From: Saturnia japonica
Taxonomy: Eukaryota; Arthropoda; Insecta; Lepidoptera; Saturniidae
Length of the DNA stretch: 64,000 bases
Assembly (NCBI GenBank): GCA_033032175.1
Contig: JAVKPJ010000033.1
Coordinates: 40,037-104,036 of the forward strand
Direction: 5' to 3'
Part shown: piece by piece, positions 52,017 through 64,000 of the stretch
Layout: each line of letters begins with the position of its first letter
Numbering within the stretch: position 1 is the first letter of the stretch
The notes under the pieces: model-generated
Told to the model about the DNA's origin: nothing
The model's database searches: none
What the model saw: only the letters and a program-made list of their open reading frames with translations
Translations under genes and position numbers: made by a program

Positions 52017-55000
52017 CTAGGGTGGCGGGAGTTGACGGATAAACCGCCTCCTCCTACCACCCGTTCTTCTTTGGCGGAGAGGGCCGCTCAGGGGATCCCT
52101 CTCGCGAACCCTCTCCGCAGCCTCCTTCTGCGAGATGACGTCCTCGCAGAAGGAGGCCATCGCCGTCCATGCTTGCTCGCTGCCGAGCATGGCTTTTACC
52201 ACACTCGGCAGCGAGAGATCTCCCCCAACAGCTACGGCCAGAGTGCGGCGCTGCTCCACCCACGCAGCACACTCAGACAGAGTGTGCTGCGCCGTGTCTT
52301 CTACAGCCCCGCACTCGTGGCACGTATGTTTGACTCCCTCCTTGCAATCTTGTGCAGGTACCATCCGAAGCAACCATGTCCGGATAGTACCTGCACAAGT
52401 CTAAAGTTCAGGGAGCCACGCTCCCTGTTGCTCCATTCCCGGAGGACCGGGCGGACAGCATCTATGGTATAATGTCCATAGCGCGCGTCCGCCAGGTCCT
52501 CCTCCCACCTCTTAAAAACATCCTCCCGGGCCTCCCTCCGGACCCGGTCTACCTCTGTGGGAGCTGGAGGCTCCCCTAACTCTCTCCCCGCCGCCGTGAA
52601 CCTGTACACGGCGGCGAGCACCTCCGCCTCCAACTCCCACGGCGGGGAGCCGGCAAGGACGCAGGCCGCCCCCGCGGACACCGATCGGTATCCGCGAATG
52701 GCTCTCAGCGCCACGATACGCTGCGTAGAACGCAGCACGCGTCTGTTCGTGGCGCTGAGAGCATCTACCCAGATCGGTGCCCCGTAGACGGCCATGCTCC
52801 TCACCACCCCCCAAACAACGGCGGCAGCTCGCGCCCGGCCCTCCCGAGTTCGGAAGAAGCCGTCCGAGAGCTGCCGCCGCCCCCACTATCCGCGGTTCGA
52901 GTCCCTTGAAGTGGGACTCGAACCGCCATCGCCCGTCCAGGGTGAGGCCCAGATATTTTATCTGGGCCCCAACCCGGACCCTAACATTCTCTACATAATG
53001 TGAGCCCCAGGAGGCGGCCCACACCGAGGCCCATGAAATAGAATGGCCTCGGTCTTCTCGGCCGCCACCCTGAGACCCAACGCCTTTATGGCCCGACCAC
53101 AAGTGCAACGCCCTCTGTGGCCAGGCGCGCCACCTCCTCAAATCTTCCCCCCCGGGCCACGACTAGGGTGTCGTCCGCGTAGCATAGCACTCGCAACCCC
53201 GAAGGGAGCGCTACGCGGAGCACCCAGTCGTAGCCCATGTTCCACAGGAGCGGCCCCAACACCGACCCCTGTGGAACACCGCACCCAATGTGTCGCCGGA
53301 CCACACTACCTCCGCCGTCCACGAAGGCGACCTCCCTGCCCTGGAGGTAGTCCCCCAACAGCCGCCGCAGGTACGAGGGCACTCCGAAAAACCGGAGCGC
53401 CTCCCGTATAACACCGTGCGGCAGACTGTTGAAGGCATTGGCGATGTCGATTGACACCGCCAACAACCTACCTCCCCCCTCGGCCGCCTCCACGGACCAC
53501 TCCTTCAGGGTGGAGAGGGCGTCCAGCGTTGAACGCCCTCTCCGGAAACCGAACTGCCGGTCCGAAAGTACCGGCCCAACTTCCTCCATGTGCCGGACGA
53601 CACGAGACGCCAGGATGCGCTCCAGCATCTTCCCCGTGTCGTCCAGCAGCACGAGGGGCCGGTACGAGGACGGGCAGTCCGGGGGGCGACCCTCCTTCGC
53701 CAGAAGGCAGAGTCGCCCCATCTTCCAGAGCTTCGGGAACCTTCCAGCCGACAAACAGCGGTTGAAAAGCTCCCGAAGCTCTCCCCCCATGTGGTCCAAC
53801 GCCACACACAACACCCGGCCCGGAACTCCACCGGGCCTGGCGCCCTCCGCTTGTTGCGGAGGCGCTCCACCACCGACCCCATCTCCTCCTCAGTGACGGG
53901 GGGGGGGGGTGGCAACAGCTCCTCCGCAACACTCCCATATAGCATGGGGGGCGGGAGGAGCTCCGGAGGGTCGGGCAGCAACGTGGCCACGACCCTCCCC
54001 AGGACCTCTGATCCAGGGACTCCGTTAATGGGGGCGCCTGCCCCTGAACTTCTTCCGGGCTACCCGGTACGGGCGCCCCCACGGGTCCCTGTCCAGAGTC
54101 CTGAGGAGCTCCTCCCACTGCTCATCCTTTGCCCGGCTGATGGCCACCTGCAGGGACTTCCTGGCTTCCCTGTAGTGGCCAAGCAGCCGGGCCTCCTCTC
54201 CCGCTATACGGGTTTGCCGCCGGCGGCAGCGCTGAAGCTGCCGCCGCGCCGCGGAGCAGGCCACCCGGAGATCGGCAATCTCCGGGGTCCACCAATACAC
54301 CGCCCGCCTACTCTGCGGGCGGTTTTTGCCCCGCGGCATCGACGCGTCGCAGACCGCCGTAAGGGCCCTACGAAAACGGTCCGCGGTCGCGTCGATCTCT
54401 TCATCACTAGGAGCCGGCGCGCGCCAGCTCTGGACGATTGCCGCCTCTTCCGCAAGGCCGGTTGAGGCGGCTAACCACCCAACGGAGGAAAAACGACCCA
54501 CCCCGAGCACTGCGCGCCAGCTCCCTTGAGGAGGTGGGACCTCAAACCGGATATACCGGTGATCAGAGAGGGTCTCCACCTCCTCCAACACCCTCCAATC
54601 CTGCACACGGCGGCGACAGACGGCGTGGCGAAAGAAACATCCACCACGGACCCTCCGTTCTGTCGCACGCACGTGTGCACGGCCCCCCGGTTGAGGAGGG
54701 ACAGCCCAGCCTGGACTGCCCACTCCTCCACCACTGACCCTCGGGGGTTCGTGGCGACTGCTCCCCATGTCCGCGACTTGGCGTTCAGGTCGCCAAGCAG
54801 AACCACGGGGAGCGGTGACAGCCGCCTAACCACTCCCCAGGGAGTCGAGGAATACCTCGAACTCTCCCAAGGGCCGGTTGGGGGAGAAGTAGACTCCCAC
54901 CACACCATAGCCCCCCCAGGCGGCCGCCACGAACCCTGCTCCCCTCTCCTTAACGGAGGGGGGGACCCCGTACAGTAAATAGCTACGGAGCCGTCAATGT

Positions 55001-55154
55001 CCCCCACCCAACAAGGTTGGGCAGGGACACAGTACGGCTCCGCAGCCACCGCGACATTGATGCTCCACTCCGCCACTGATTGCACAAATAGGTCTTGTGC
55101 AGTGGCGGAGTGGTTCAAATTCGACTGGAGGTAGCTGGTACGATTGTGCTGCAT
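52017..55154 (-). pseudogene. T2 ORF2, copy e, frame-broken
   Basis: ATG at 55154-55152, overlapping the ORF1 stop (TAATG). The N-terminus reads as an R1-clade endonuclease start (LQSNLNHSATAQDLFVQS, then AEPYCVP, LLGDLNAKSRTWG). Frame shifts occur repeatedly, with pieces at 55154-54471, 54768-54025, 53814-53086, 52807-52301 and 52373-52017. The reverse transcriptase piece (53814-53086) still shows YRPLVLLDDTGKML, SIDIANAFN, GVPQGSVLGPLLWN and YADDTL. The C-terminal piece has CHECGAVEDTAQHTLSEC. Dead as written. Confidence 0.9.
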
Positions 55155-55851
55155 TACTGAGCCGTACCAACTACCTCCGACCTAGGCCTAACTGGGCGAG
55201 CCCCAGGGGGTCGCCGCTTGGCTGAGGGAGGCTTACAACTCACCCCCCCCATGTAGTGGTCCGCTGATACGCCAGCGGCGGCACATACAGCGCAGTGCAG
55301 TTTGGTTGCTGCACACTCTGCCGCCGCATGGCCAGACCCCCCGCACCTGTAGCACAAGGCGCTCCTGTCTGCCATCGCCTCGCACATCGGGCGAGTGTGG
55401 CCCATGCCCATGCATCTGAAACACCGCAAGGGTTTCTCCTGCAGTGGATGGACACGGGCCACACTCCAGCCAACTAGGATTCGTCCTGCCTCTGCCAGCT
55501 TTCTGGCCTCGGCTACGGGGAGCGACACTTTTGCTACTCCCCCCCCCCAGTCTTGTCGGATTGGGCCAACCTTAACCAAGGTCGGCTCACATCCGACTTT
55601 GGCCGATATTGTGCACCTCAACTCGGTATCATCCACGGATTCATCCAGGCCAGTAAGTCGAACCTCCGCACGTTTGATTGGTCTGGAAATAACGGCAACA
55701 TCAGTGAGCGCGCTCGCCAATTGCGTCGCCAGACGAGCCGCCTTATTTTCGCCTTCTGAGCCAGAGATCTCTATGATCCTGGCTCCTGTGGCTGACGTGC
55801 GGAGCCTTATGTCCTGGATGTCCAGCTCCCCCAACTTTATTGCCTCCCGTG
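55154..55851 (-). pseudogene. T2 ORF1 (Gag) C-terminal part
   Basis: Open from the truncation point to TAA at 55156-55154; about 231 codons. It holds the end of the RNA-binding region and three knuckles: CFRCMGMGHTRPMC, CYRCGGSGHAAAEC and CAVCAAAGVSADH...C. The apparent start codon at 55834 is TTG inside a longer frame, so it is not a real start; the true N-terminus was lost by 5' truncation. The stop overlaps the ORF2 start by one base (TAATG), the arrangement used for coupled translation in SART1. Confidence 0.88.
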
Positions 55852-56403
55852 CCTAACCTAACCTAACCTAACCTAACCTAACCTAACCTAACCTAACCTA
55901 ACCTAACCTAACCTAACCTAACCTAACCTAACCTAACCTAACCTAACCTAACCTAACCTAACCTAACCTAACCTAACCTAACCTAACCTAACCTAACCTA
56001 CAACCTAACCTAACCTAACCTAACCTAACCTAACCTAACCTAACCTAACCTAACCTAACCTAACCTAACCTAACCTAACCTAACCTAACCTAACCTAACC
56101 TAACCTAACCTAACCTAACCTAACCTAACCTAACCTAACCTAACCTAACCTAACCTAACCTAACCTAACCTAACCTAACCTAACCTAACCTAACCTAACC
56201 TAACCTAACCTAACCTAACCTAACCTAACCTAACCTAACCTAACCTAACCTAACCTAACCTAACCTAACCTAACCTAACCTAACCTAACCTAACCTAACC
56301 TAACCTAACCTAACCTAACCTAACCTAACCTAACCTAACCTAACCTAACCTAACCTAACCTAACCTAACCTAACCTAACCTAACCTAACCTAACCTAACC
56401 TAA

Positions 56404-56405
<2 letters not shown>
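55852..56405 (+). repeat. Telomere repeat array (CCTAA)n, 0.55 kb
   Basis: Near-perfect CCTAA with one irregular unit near 56000. Between T2 copies e and f. Confidence 0.98.
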
Positions 56406-56461
<56 letters not shown>

Positions 56462-56462
<1 letters not shown>

Positions 56463-56544
56463 GTGGAGAAACCCGTCATGGGTACACACCCGCCCGGGGG
56501 GGGACGAGTGGTTATGTGAGACTCCTACTCACTAAAACTCCACG
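56462..56544 (-). promoter_or_regulatory. TRAS-type 3' end stem structure, T2 copy f
   Basis: On plus, CGTGGAG (56462-56468) pairs with CTCCACG (56538-56544) and GTGAG (56516-56520) with CTCAC (56528-56532), as in copy d. Confidence 0.65.
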
Positions 56545-56739
56545 GTGTACCATCCGCCGCCACACTGGGGCGACGCGGGCACTGCGCTGGCATTCTGCCG
56601 CGCCGCCCCGGCGGCCGGCCCGGCTGAACCGGGCCCCGGCCTAAATAGGAGACGGCTCAGTACACCCTAGCCGTCTCCTCCATCCGCCGAGCCTGTGCAA
56701 TGAGAAGACGGGCCCCCCGACCCGTCTCCTCTGGCTCGG

Positions 56740-58085
56740 CTAGGGTGGCGGGAGTTGGCGGATGAACCGCCTCCTCCTGCCACCCGTTCGTCTTTGTCGG
56801 AGAGGGCCGCTCAGGGGATCCCCCTCGCGTGCCCTCTCCGCAGCCTCCTTCTGCGAGATGACTTCCTCGCAGAAGGAGGCCATCGCCTTCCATGCATTCT
56901 CGCTGCCGAGCATGGCTCTCACCACACTCGGCAGCGAGAGGTCTCCTCCAACATCTACGGCCAGAGTGCGGCGCTGCTCCACCCACGCAGCACACTCAGA
57001 CAAAGTGTGCTGCGCCGTGTCCTCTGCAGCCCCGCACTCGTGGCACGTAGTGTTCGGCTCCCTCCGTGCTATCTTGTGCAGGTACCATCCGAAACAACCA
57101 TGTCCGGATAGTACCTGCACAAGTCTAAACGTCAGGGAGCCCCGCTCCCTGACCAACCACTCCCGGAGGACCGGGCGGACGGCGTCTATGGTATAACGTC
57201 CATAGCGCGCGTCCGCCAGGTCCTCCTCCCACCTCCTATAGACCTCCTCCCGGGCCTCCCGCCGGACCCTGTCTACCTCTGTGGGAGCTGGAGGCTCCCC
57301 TAACTCTCTCCTCGCCGCCGTGAACCTGTACACGGCGGCGAGCACCTCCGCCTCCAACTCCCACGGCGGGGAGCCAGCAAGAACCATGGCCGCCCCCGCG
57401 GACACCGACCGGTACCCACGGATTATTCTCAGCGCCACGACACGCTGCGTAGCACGCAGTACGCGTCTGTTCGTGGCGCTGAGGGCATCCGCCCAGATCG
57501 GTGCCCCGTAGACGGCCATGCTTCTGATAACTCCCGCGAACAAACGGCGACAGCTCGCGCCCGGCCCCCCCGAGTTCGGAAGAAGCCGGCCGAGAGCCGC
57601 CGCCGCTCCCACTATCCGCGGTTCGAGTCCCTTAAAGTGGGACTCGAACCGCCAACGTCCGTCCAGGATGAGGCCCAGATATTTCATCTGGGCCCCAACC
57701 CGGACCCTCACTCCCTCCACATTTATGTGGGCCCCAGGAGGCGGCCCACACCGAGGCCCATGAAAGAGTATGGCCTCGGTCTTCTCGGCCGCCACCCTGA
57801 GGCCCAACGCCTTAATGCGCCTGACCACAAGGGCAGTGCCCTCTGTGGCCAGGCGCGCCACCTCCTTAAAACATCCCCCCCGGGCTACGACTAGGGTGTC
57901 GTCCGCGTAGCATAGCACTCGCACCCCCGAAGGGAGCGCTACGCGGAGCACCCAGTCGTAGCCCATGTTCCACAGGAGCGGCCCCAACACCGACCCCTGT
58001 GGAACACCACACCCAGTGCGACGCCGGACCACAGCCCCCCTTCCGTCCACGAAGGCGACCTCCCTGCCCTGGAGGTAGTCCCCCA
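56740..58085 (-). pseudogene. T2 ORF2 C-terminal part, copy f (open, 5'-truncated)
   Basis: About 448 codons open to the stop at 56740. Starts just upstream of the GVPQGSVLGPLLWN motif and includes YADDTLVVARGG, the FHGPRCGPPPG segment, the GHGCFGWYLHKI segment and CHECGA...H...C. The palm N-terminal part with the first catalytic Asp and the endonuclease are missing. No indels are seen relative to copy d after its frameshift, so the insertion is recent. Called a pseudogene because of truncation only. Confidence 0.9.
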
Positions 58086-58148
58086 AACCTAACCTAACCT
58101 AACCTAACCTAACCTAACCTAACCTAACCTAACCTAACCTAACCTAAC
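58086..58148 (+). repeat. Short telomere repeat array (CCTAA)n
   Basis: 63 bp of repeats between T2 copy f and the 5' end of S1 copy D. Confidence 0.97.
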
Positions 58149-61100
58149 CAGTCCCACTCGAGCTCTGGCTAACGCCGGACGCACGCCCGATCGCTCCGCG
58201 CCGTTTTTGTGTTGAAAAATTAAAAATTGTGCGTTTTTTCAAGAAAAAAAAGTGCGATACGTCAAAAAAAGCGCCAAAATAACACGAGAAAAGTGTAGTA
58301 CTCAGTTCTCAAAAGTGACAAAAAATTGAGTGAGTAATTCGGGAAAAACTAAATTTTAAAAACTTCGACCGCATGCGCTGACGAAAAGCGATCGGTGACA
58401 TGGACTTTTAAAATTATGGTTCGATAGAGTAAGAATTATCTGCATTTTGTGAAAAAATTGGATTTTTCGGATGGATAGAAGCCGAAACAATCCAATTTTA
58501 AAAAACACCAAAAAGTAAAGTTATATCCTCCAGGACCCATTAAGACAGTGCAGTGAACCCTAAAAATTAAAAAAATCCATCAACAATACTTTTTGAGAAA
58601 CAGTATATAATAGTTAGCATAAATAATTCTTAAAAATTTTTATTATAAGTCCCACGGGAACGACATTAGTGTCCCATGAAAGAGGAGAACAGTGAGTGCA
58701 CGAAAAGGTGGATTAAAAGTACGTAGATTTTTGATAACGATTTTTAAAACCCAAAAAAACAACATTTAAAAAACTTTGGCAGATGATTACGGACAAATGT
58801 GATAATTTAAAAAATTAAAAAATATAAAATACAATACAGTTATTACATGCGGATTTTTAACCAAAACACTAGATTTTTAGAGTAATAAATTTGGAAGATA
58901 TGTGATTTTGAAAACTTTAAACAAAAATATTAACTAACCTGTGACTTGTGAGTGAATCAGGGTGCTTTAGTTAAGTGGGGAATTTAATTCCCAATCAAAT
59001 AAGACTATTCCCGGAATTTTACGACATAGGGAACAGGAGTTATTCAATAAAATAGAGAGAAATCGGGACACATTCCTAAGATAAATACCGATTATATAAT
59101 ACTTTGACCGTGGGAAAACAGAAAAACCAAGCGCGCGGCCCGCAAATAAAGATTATTAGATTTTAATAAAATTTTAATAAATAGTTCTAGAATAGTTAAA
59201 AATTTAAACAAATAAGGACAGGTAACCTCGGGATTATCGGTTGGTGCCGGGGATTCCTGGTTTGGGATCGTGAAAAAGCGGTAATTACCGCTTGTAATTT
59301 CCGGTCCACTCCTGCTACTGTGCTGGTGAGGGTTGCAATCACCCCACACCGTGTTCTGTGGCCTTCAACCATCATCACCATTGTCATCGGCATCAACAAC
59401 ACCTAGAGGAAGCCATATGGATTAGTAAATTAATTGATTAGATTTTAAAATAATATATATATATCATATACATTTAAAATATTAAAGATTGACATTAACA
59501 GCATTTAGATATATATTAATAAGAATAGAAGAAAAAATTTATAGTATTAAATTAATATAATATTAAAGTTGCGACCCGCGATTGAGGTCTGCTACAGACA
59601 ATTTGTTAGCTTAACCGCGGTTATAACCAGTTATTGTTACGGTTAATGGAGTAGGAATTTACGATTACAAAAATTTAACCATATTCTTGGGGTTCAGCTT
59701 TTATTAACATCTTTGAGTGTAGATTGGTGTGGGGGGTTTTAATTTTAAGAATTAATTTATAAAAAACCCAGGAATACCAGGAACCGCTAGGGTAATCCTA
59801 CTTTACTGTAAAAATTTAGTTTGGATATTTATCACATAAAATTATAGAATTTTGCGGTTTTATATATTGGGATGTATTGTTTACTATTGTTAGAATAATA
59901 AAATAAAATTGTTTATAGGATAAATATAATACAACATTAATTATATGACAAAATAGTTAACATTATTTTTGTATGGGAAAAAGCGCCTGATACAAAAAAA
60001 TAGCAAATTCATAGGTTTAAATTTAGGAATAACCAGGGCCTTCTGATTTTAAGTTGGCAATTCCAGTAGGTGTCTGTTGGGATAGATAATAGTAGGCTCG
60101 GGAGGGTGCGGGGTTAACCAAGTGACGTCAGACGGACGTGGCTGGAGACGCGGTGTGGCGTGGGTCGGTGACGTAGAAGGTCGTCATATCGGAAAACCAT
60201 AACCACTTTTGAGCGACCCCTGTATCGCCCCTCACATTTCCTCACCCCGCAATTTTGGTTCCACACCCCCCCCGCTTGCGGGTACCTCAGTCCCCGTTAC
60301 AGAAATTTTTAACGCCATCTTGAAGGGCGGACACTCGGTGGTACCTGGGAGGAGTCTAGGGTTGGGAGTCCGGATAAGGACCCGCCCCCAAAAATTTTTA
60401 CCCCCCCCCCCCCCCCCTAACCCTCCTTCACCCCCTCTGGGGATCGGTTTCCCCCCCTCACCCCTTTTGGGATACTTCACCCCCGCGACACATAGCTCAG
60501 TCATTTTTGACTCCACAGACCCGTGCGAGGTGTCGTTGGAATCGGGGGAAGGAGACCTACAGACTGACCCCAACAGATTTTGGATTTTTATTTTGGTTTG
60601 TTAAATAAAAATAATTTTGAGAGATTTGATGAATAATGTTGTATAGGTGTAATTCTAGTGTTTAAGAGCATAGTGTATATTGAGTAATTTGATATTTGTT
60701 GATTTGAAGATAGGACTGTTTAAATTTAAGTAGACAAATTTATAACACGACATTAATTCTAGGAATTTTATTTATTGACAATTTCAACTACCATTGCTTT
60801 GTAACTTGGTCATATAATATTTGGTAAATTTCAATAGTTTGATTGTTTGACTGAATATAATACTAATTAATTTTAAGTAGGAAATTATACAATATGACAT
60901 TATTTATATAAATTTTTAATTATTTAATTTTACATTTTGACAAAATTTAATTAGTGGTAGCTTAACAATTTTAATTGTAAATAGATTGTTTTATATTTAT
61001 TGACAGATTTTATTTGACAATTTCATTTATACAACATTTTGTAGGTTTAATATTTTGATTACTATTTACTAAATAAATTTAAGTAGGAAAATTTTACAAC

Positions 61101-61271
61101 TTGACATTACTTATATTGAACGAAATTCTGACATATTTAATACATTTGGTAGTAATACAAGTTAAGTTTGTATTAATATTGATATACAGATTTTGACTTT
61201 TAATATTGATTTACATTTGACAATTATTTATTTCTGCTCGTTGATACAATATAGATTTACTGAAAGGAAAA
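58149..61271 (+). other. S1 copy D 5' UTR, 3.1 kb
   Basis: Collinear with copies A and C but with more substitutions. Keeps the 18-bp palindrome (59276-59293), TGACGTCA near 60123 and the C-rich block (about 60380-60465). Confidence 0.8.
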
Positions 61272-63418
61272 ATGTCTACGTTACGCAAGCATCCAGGGAT
61301 TAAGAACATAAAACCAAAAAGTGACACAGAAGCTACGCAGAGACGGATGCGACCCAGCGATGAAAGCGCCAAACGCGGGTCTAGCGATACAGAGAGCACG
61401 CTACTCAAGACTGTATTGAACAAAAACGCGGCTAGCGTGGCGCGCTTGAAAGACACACCCGCGGTCGCATCTACGGGGGAGAAGGAGATAGTTTCAGTGG
61501 TTGTCGAGGGAGATCATGATAGGCAAAGCCCAAATACAGCAAGAGAGCCAGTAGGACTGGGCTCAGTGGGCTCCCTGCAGCCTACCTCTGGTGCGTGCCC
61601 AGACATGTCGGATGGGGAATGGGGGGAGGACTCGTCTGGGGGCGAGTCAGTTCCCTCTAAGCCAGGCAGGATTAGCATGCTCCCTACCATAAAGGGTAGG
61701 GTAGGCGTGGCGCTAGACATGGCGAAGATAAGAGCCACGGAGTTCCTCCAGGCGGGGAAAAGTGCGGCAGAAAGCTCCGGAAACCTTAAAAAGGAAATCA
61801 AGGCGGAGATCCTGGAGTCACTCGAGGGCTTGTATGTTACCGCCCTCGAGCTGGTAGACTCCCGGAGCAGGCACAAGGTGCAGGCAGAGCGCGCGCGAGC
61901 CGAAGGAGCAAGAGAGCTTGCGTGGGCGGAGCGCGCGCATGCCAGGCAGCTGGCGGCCCTCGTGGAGAGCCACGAGCGAACGGTGGGTTCGCTTACCAAA
62001 CACGTAGAGTCACTGGTGAGCGAACTAGGGGCCCTTCGTTCGTGGCTCGATTATGAGGTGGCCGACCCCCTAAAGTCGCTTCGGGGGTTGAAGGAGGGGA
62101 TTGAGGATCTCCGCCGGAGACCTGTAAACAGGACGGAGGCCTGCCCCATAAAGCCGGAGGAGCTCAGCAGGATCACGGAGGGAGCGGCTCGACTGCAGGA
62201 ATCAGTGACGCGCCTGGAGGTGGGTCTGAATGGACTACCGGGGCGCGTCGGCGAGTGCATCGTCATACCTGCACCCCCACCCCCCCTTCCCCCAAACCCG
62301 GAATATGAGCAACATTTGGAGAACATCAGGGCCACAGTAGAGCAAGTAAAAGACAGATTGGAACAGGTCGCGGAGCAGCCGGGGCTGAGGAGCGTATGTG
62401 CCGGGACTGAGACCCTCAGGGACCTCATGGGGCCAGTGACGTCAAAGATTGACACAGTGCTCCACGAGGTCCGCGAGATGGGGTGTCCGGCGGTGGCTCC
62501 TCAGTTGAACCGGCAGACCCTAGGGACCGAGATGGCCATGCTGGGCACGAAAAACGCCATTGATGGCGGGGGGGTCAATACAGCCGCCCCTATGGTACGC
62601 GCCCATACGAGGGATGCCACATACGCCCAGGTCTCTGCGCTACCAAAGCGCTCGCCACCCTCTGCGACACTTATAGTGTCGTCTAGGGACCCTCGCGATA
62701 CCAGCGAGGGTGTCCTCAACGCTATTCAGAGGGTGGCAAACACCCAGGTCACGGGTGCTAGGGTGGACGCGGTCAGGAAGGCCAAGAACCAAAAGGTCGT
62801 CCTGCGATGCCACGCCGAAGAGGATGCGCGGAAGATGGCGGGGCAGTTGCGGACGGCCTCGGCTGGACTGACCGTGGAGACCCCGAAAAACAAGAACCCC
62901 CTTGTAGAAATCAGGGGGTATTACAGGTCTACAGTGACAAAGAAATCCTGGAAAATCTAAAGGGACAGAATAAAGACCTATTCCGTGACCTGGAGGCCAA
63001 GGACCAGGGCGTACAGATTAGGTACCGTAAAAGGGCGCGGAACCAGTTAGAATGCCACCCAGTCCTGGAGGTCGCGCCGAAGCTCTGGCAGAGGTTGGTG
63101 GACGCGGGTAGGGTGCACATTGGTATCCTGTACCGACCGGTGCGGGACCAGACGCCCCTGGTGCAGTGCACGCGATGTCTGGGGTACGGGCACAGTAGGA
63201 AGTCGTGCCCGTCCTCAGAAGAGTCATGTGTGCACTGCGTCAGTCTTCACAGGAGGGGCGAGTGCCCAAGTAGGGCGGAGGGTAAGGCCCCTACCTGCGT
63301 AAATTGCCGGAGGGCAAAGCGGCCCCAGGGAGAGTCCCACCATACGGCATTTCATGATGAATGCCCCGAACGCCTAAAGTGGGACTCCATAGCAAGATCA
63401 AGGGTGGCATATTGCTAA
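61272..63418 (+). CDS. S1 ORF1 (Gag), copy D, one homopolymer frameshift
   Basis: ATG at 61272 (MSTLRKHPGIKN); open to about 62913, where five G (62914-62918) stand for the six of copy C; the rest continues in another frame to TAA 63416-63418. About 715 codons when the single base is restored. Domain order as in copy C, with the CCHC cluster at about 63167-63310 (CTRCLGYGHSRKSC, CVHC, CVNC). The lone G-run indel may be a sequencing error. Confidence 0.9.
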
Positions 63419-63440
63419 GGGCACCCTTTCGGATAACATC

Positions 63441-64000
63441 ATGGATACTACTGAGCGGGATACAGAGTCGCCCCGGATAGTGATGGCGCAAGCCAACCTG
63501 CAGAGATCTAAGCTGGCCACGGCGGAGCTGCAGTGCTGGGCTTCTCGTGGGGGTGCCGCTGTGGCCCTTGTCCAAGAACCGTATACCGGTACGACAGGGT
63601 CAATGCGGCAAGCTCCAAACACGAGAGTCGTTCAGAGCGCTGCTAGTGCTACGGAACCAGTGAAGGCGGCTATTATAATCTATGGGGACAAGGTCAGAGT
63701 GATCGTGGACCCACAGATTATCGATCGTAATATAGCCGCCGTGATCCTGCAATCGGGCAACCTATCACTAGGGGTGGTCTCTGTCTACTTCGAGCCAAAT
63801 GAACCTATTGAACCGTACATTTTTACGACTCGAGGGAATCTGTAACAAGTTAGGAGTGCCTAACCTGATAGTTGGGGGGGACATAAATGCAAAAAGCTTG
63901 TGGTGGGGTAGCAGCACCTGTGATTACCGAGGGGAGGCTTACTGCTCCTTTCTGGACGCGGCTGGGCTGCATATACTCAATGAGGGCACGAAGCCCACTT
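63441..64000 (+). CDS. S1 ORF2 N-terminus, copy D, partial, one homopolymer frameshift
   Basis: ATG at 63441 (MDTTERDTES), 22 bases after the ORF1 stop as in copy C. Open to 63820-63824, where five T stand for four, which ends that frame at 63845; the endonuclease continues in the next frame (GGDINAKSLWWG near 63876-63911) to the window end. Contains the VQEPY catalytic Glu segment. The rest of ORF2 is outside the window. Confidence 0.88.

Larger units (their letters stand above)
51681..55851 (-). mobile_element. T2 copy e: 5'-truncated TRAS-type element, decayed
   Basis: On the minus strand: starts at 55851 inside ORF1, beside CCTAA; ORF2; 3' UTR; poly(A) (poly(T) 51681-51729 on plus) running into AGGTTAGG. 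The longest T2 copy, and the only one that shows the ORF1/ORF2 boundary. Diverged from copies d and f and broken by many indels. Confidence 0.92.
56406..58085 (-). mobile_element. T2 copy f: 5'-truncated TRAS-type element
   Basis: On the minus strand it begins within the reverse transcriptase of ORF2 at 58085, directly beside AAACCTAACC, and ends in poly(A) (poly(T) 56406-56460). Very close to copy d, with small differences such as HINVEG for HIYVEG. Confidence 0.92.
58149..64000 (+). mobile_element. S1 copy D: SART-type element running off the window
   Basis: Starts CAGTCCCACTCGAG at the same base as copies A and C. Holds the full 5' UTR (58149-61271), ORF1 (61272-63418) and the first 560 nt of ORF2. 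In the second half of the leader and in ORF1 it shares several differences with copy B (for example TTGAAGGAGGGG and GAGCAACATTTGGA), so B and D form a subgroup apart from A and C. Confidence 0.93.

Overview
The window is insect telomere from end to end. Twelve perfect or near-perfect arrays of the arthropod telomere repeat (CCTAA)n/(TTAGG)n separate non-LTR retrotransposons, and I see no host gene, rRNA or tRNA. The arrays total only about 4.0 kb of 64 kb; nearly everything else is retroelement. The pentamer repeat plus telomere-targeted two-ORF elements with Gag CCHC knuckles, APE-type endonuclease and reverse transcriptase (R1-clade, SART/TRAS-like) point to an insect with TTAGG telomeres. 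I cannot name the order or species.

Five families are given provisional labels. SART-type elements have a poly(A) tail that runs into CCTAA: S1 (about 9.4 kb, two ORFs, RNase H in ORF2), S2 (Gag only, with 525-bp tandem monomers at its 5' end) and S3 (only a 3' end is present). TRAS-type elements have a poly(A) tail that runs into GGTTAGG: T1 (about 6.2 kb, full length at 21138-27318) and T2 (only 5'-truncated copies). The two types always lie in opposite orientation relative to the repeat, as expected from endonucleases that nick opposite telomere strands.

There are three contigs separated by two 100-N gaps. Contig 1 (1-18357, repeats read CCTAA): T1 5' end (minus), CCTAA, S2 copy 1 with monomers, CCTAA, S1 copy A, CCTAA, monomer array running into the gap. 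Contig 2 (18458-40695, repeats read TTAGG): T1 copies a, b and c, S2 copy 2 fused to a piece of S1 (copy B, minus), T2 copy d, S2 copy 3 (minus), ending in monomers at the second gap. Contig 3 (40796-64000, CCTAA again): S3 3' end, S1 copy C with an intact 1228-aa ORF2, T2 copies e and f (minus), S1 copy D running off the window. Repeat polarity, element polarity and monomer type all indicate that contig 2 is placed backwards; flipped, its monomers meet the monomers at the end of contig 1.

The most interesting content is S2. Three copies each carry a Gag gene (intact 475 aa at 28196-29623) followed directly by a short ORF2 remnant and a structured 3' UTR, with no reverse transcriptase. Their 5' ends are tandem 525-bp monomers containing CRE-like palindromes, and two independent arrays begin at the same monomer base, which looks like a transcription start. 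This is the architecture of Drosophila HeT-A (Gag-only, telomere-specific, dependent on a partner's reverse transcriptase), here built from a SART-type element in a TTAGG telomere. S1, S3 or an unseen relative would supply the enzyme. The TRAS-type 3' UTRs carry a stem structure supported by compensatory base changes between families.
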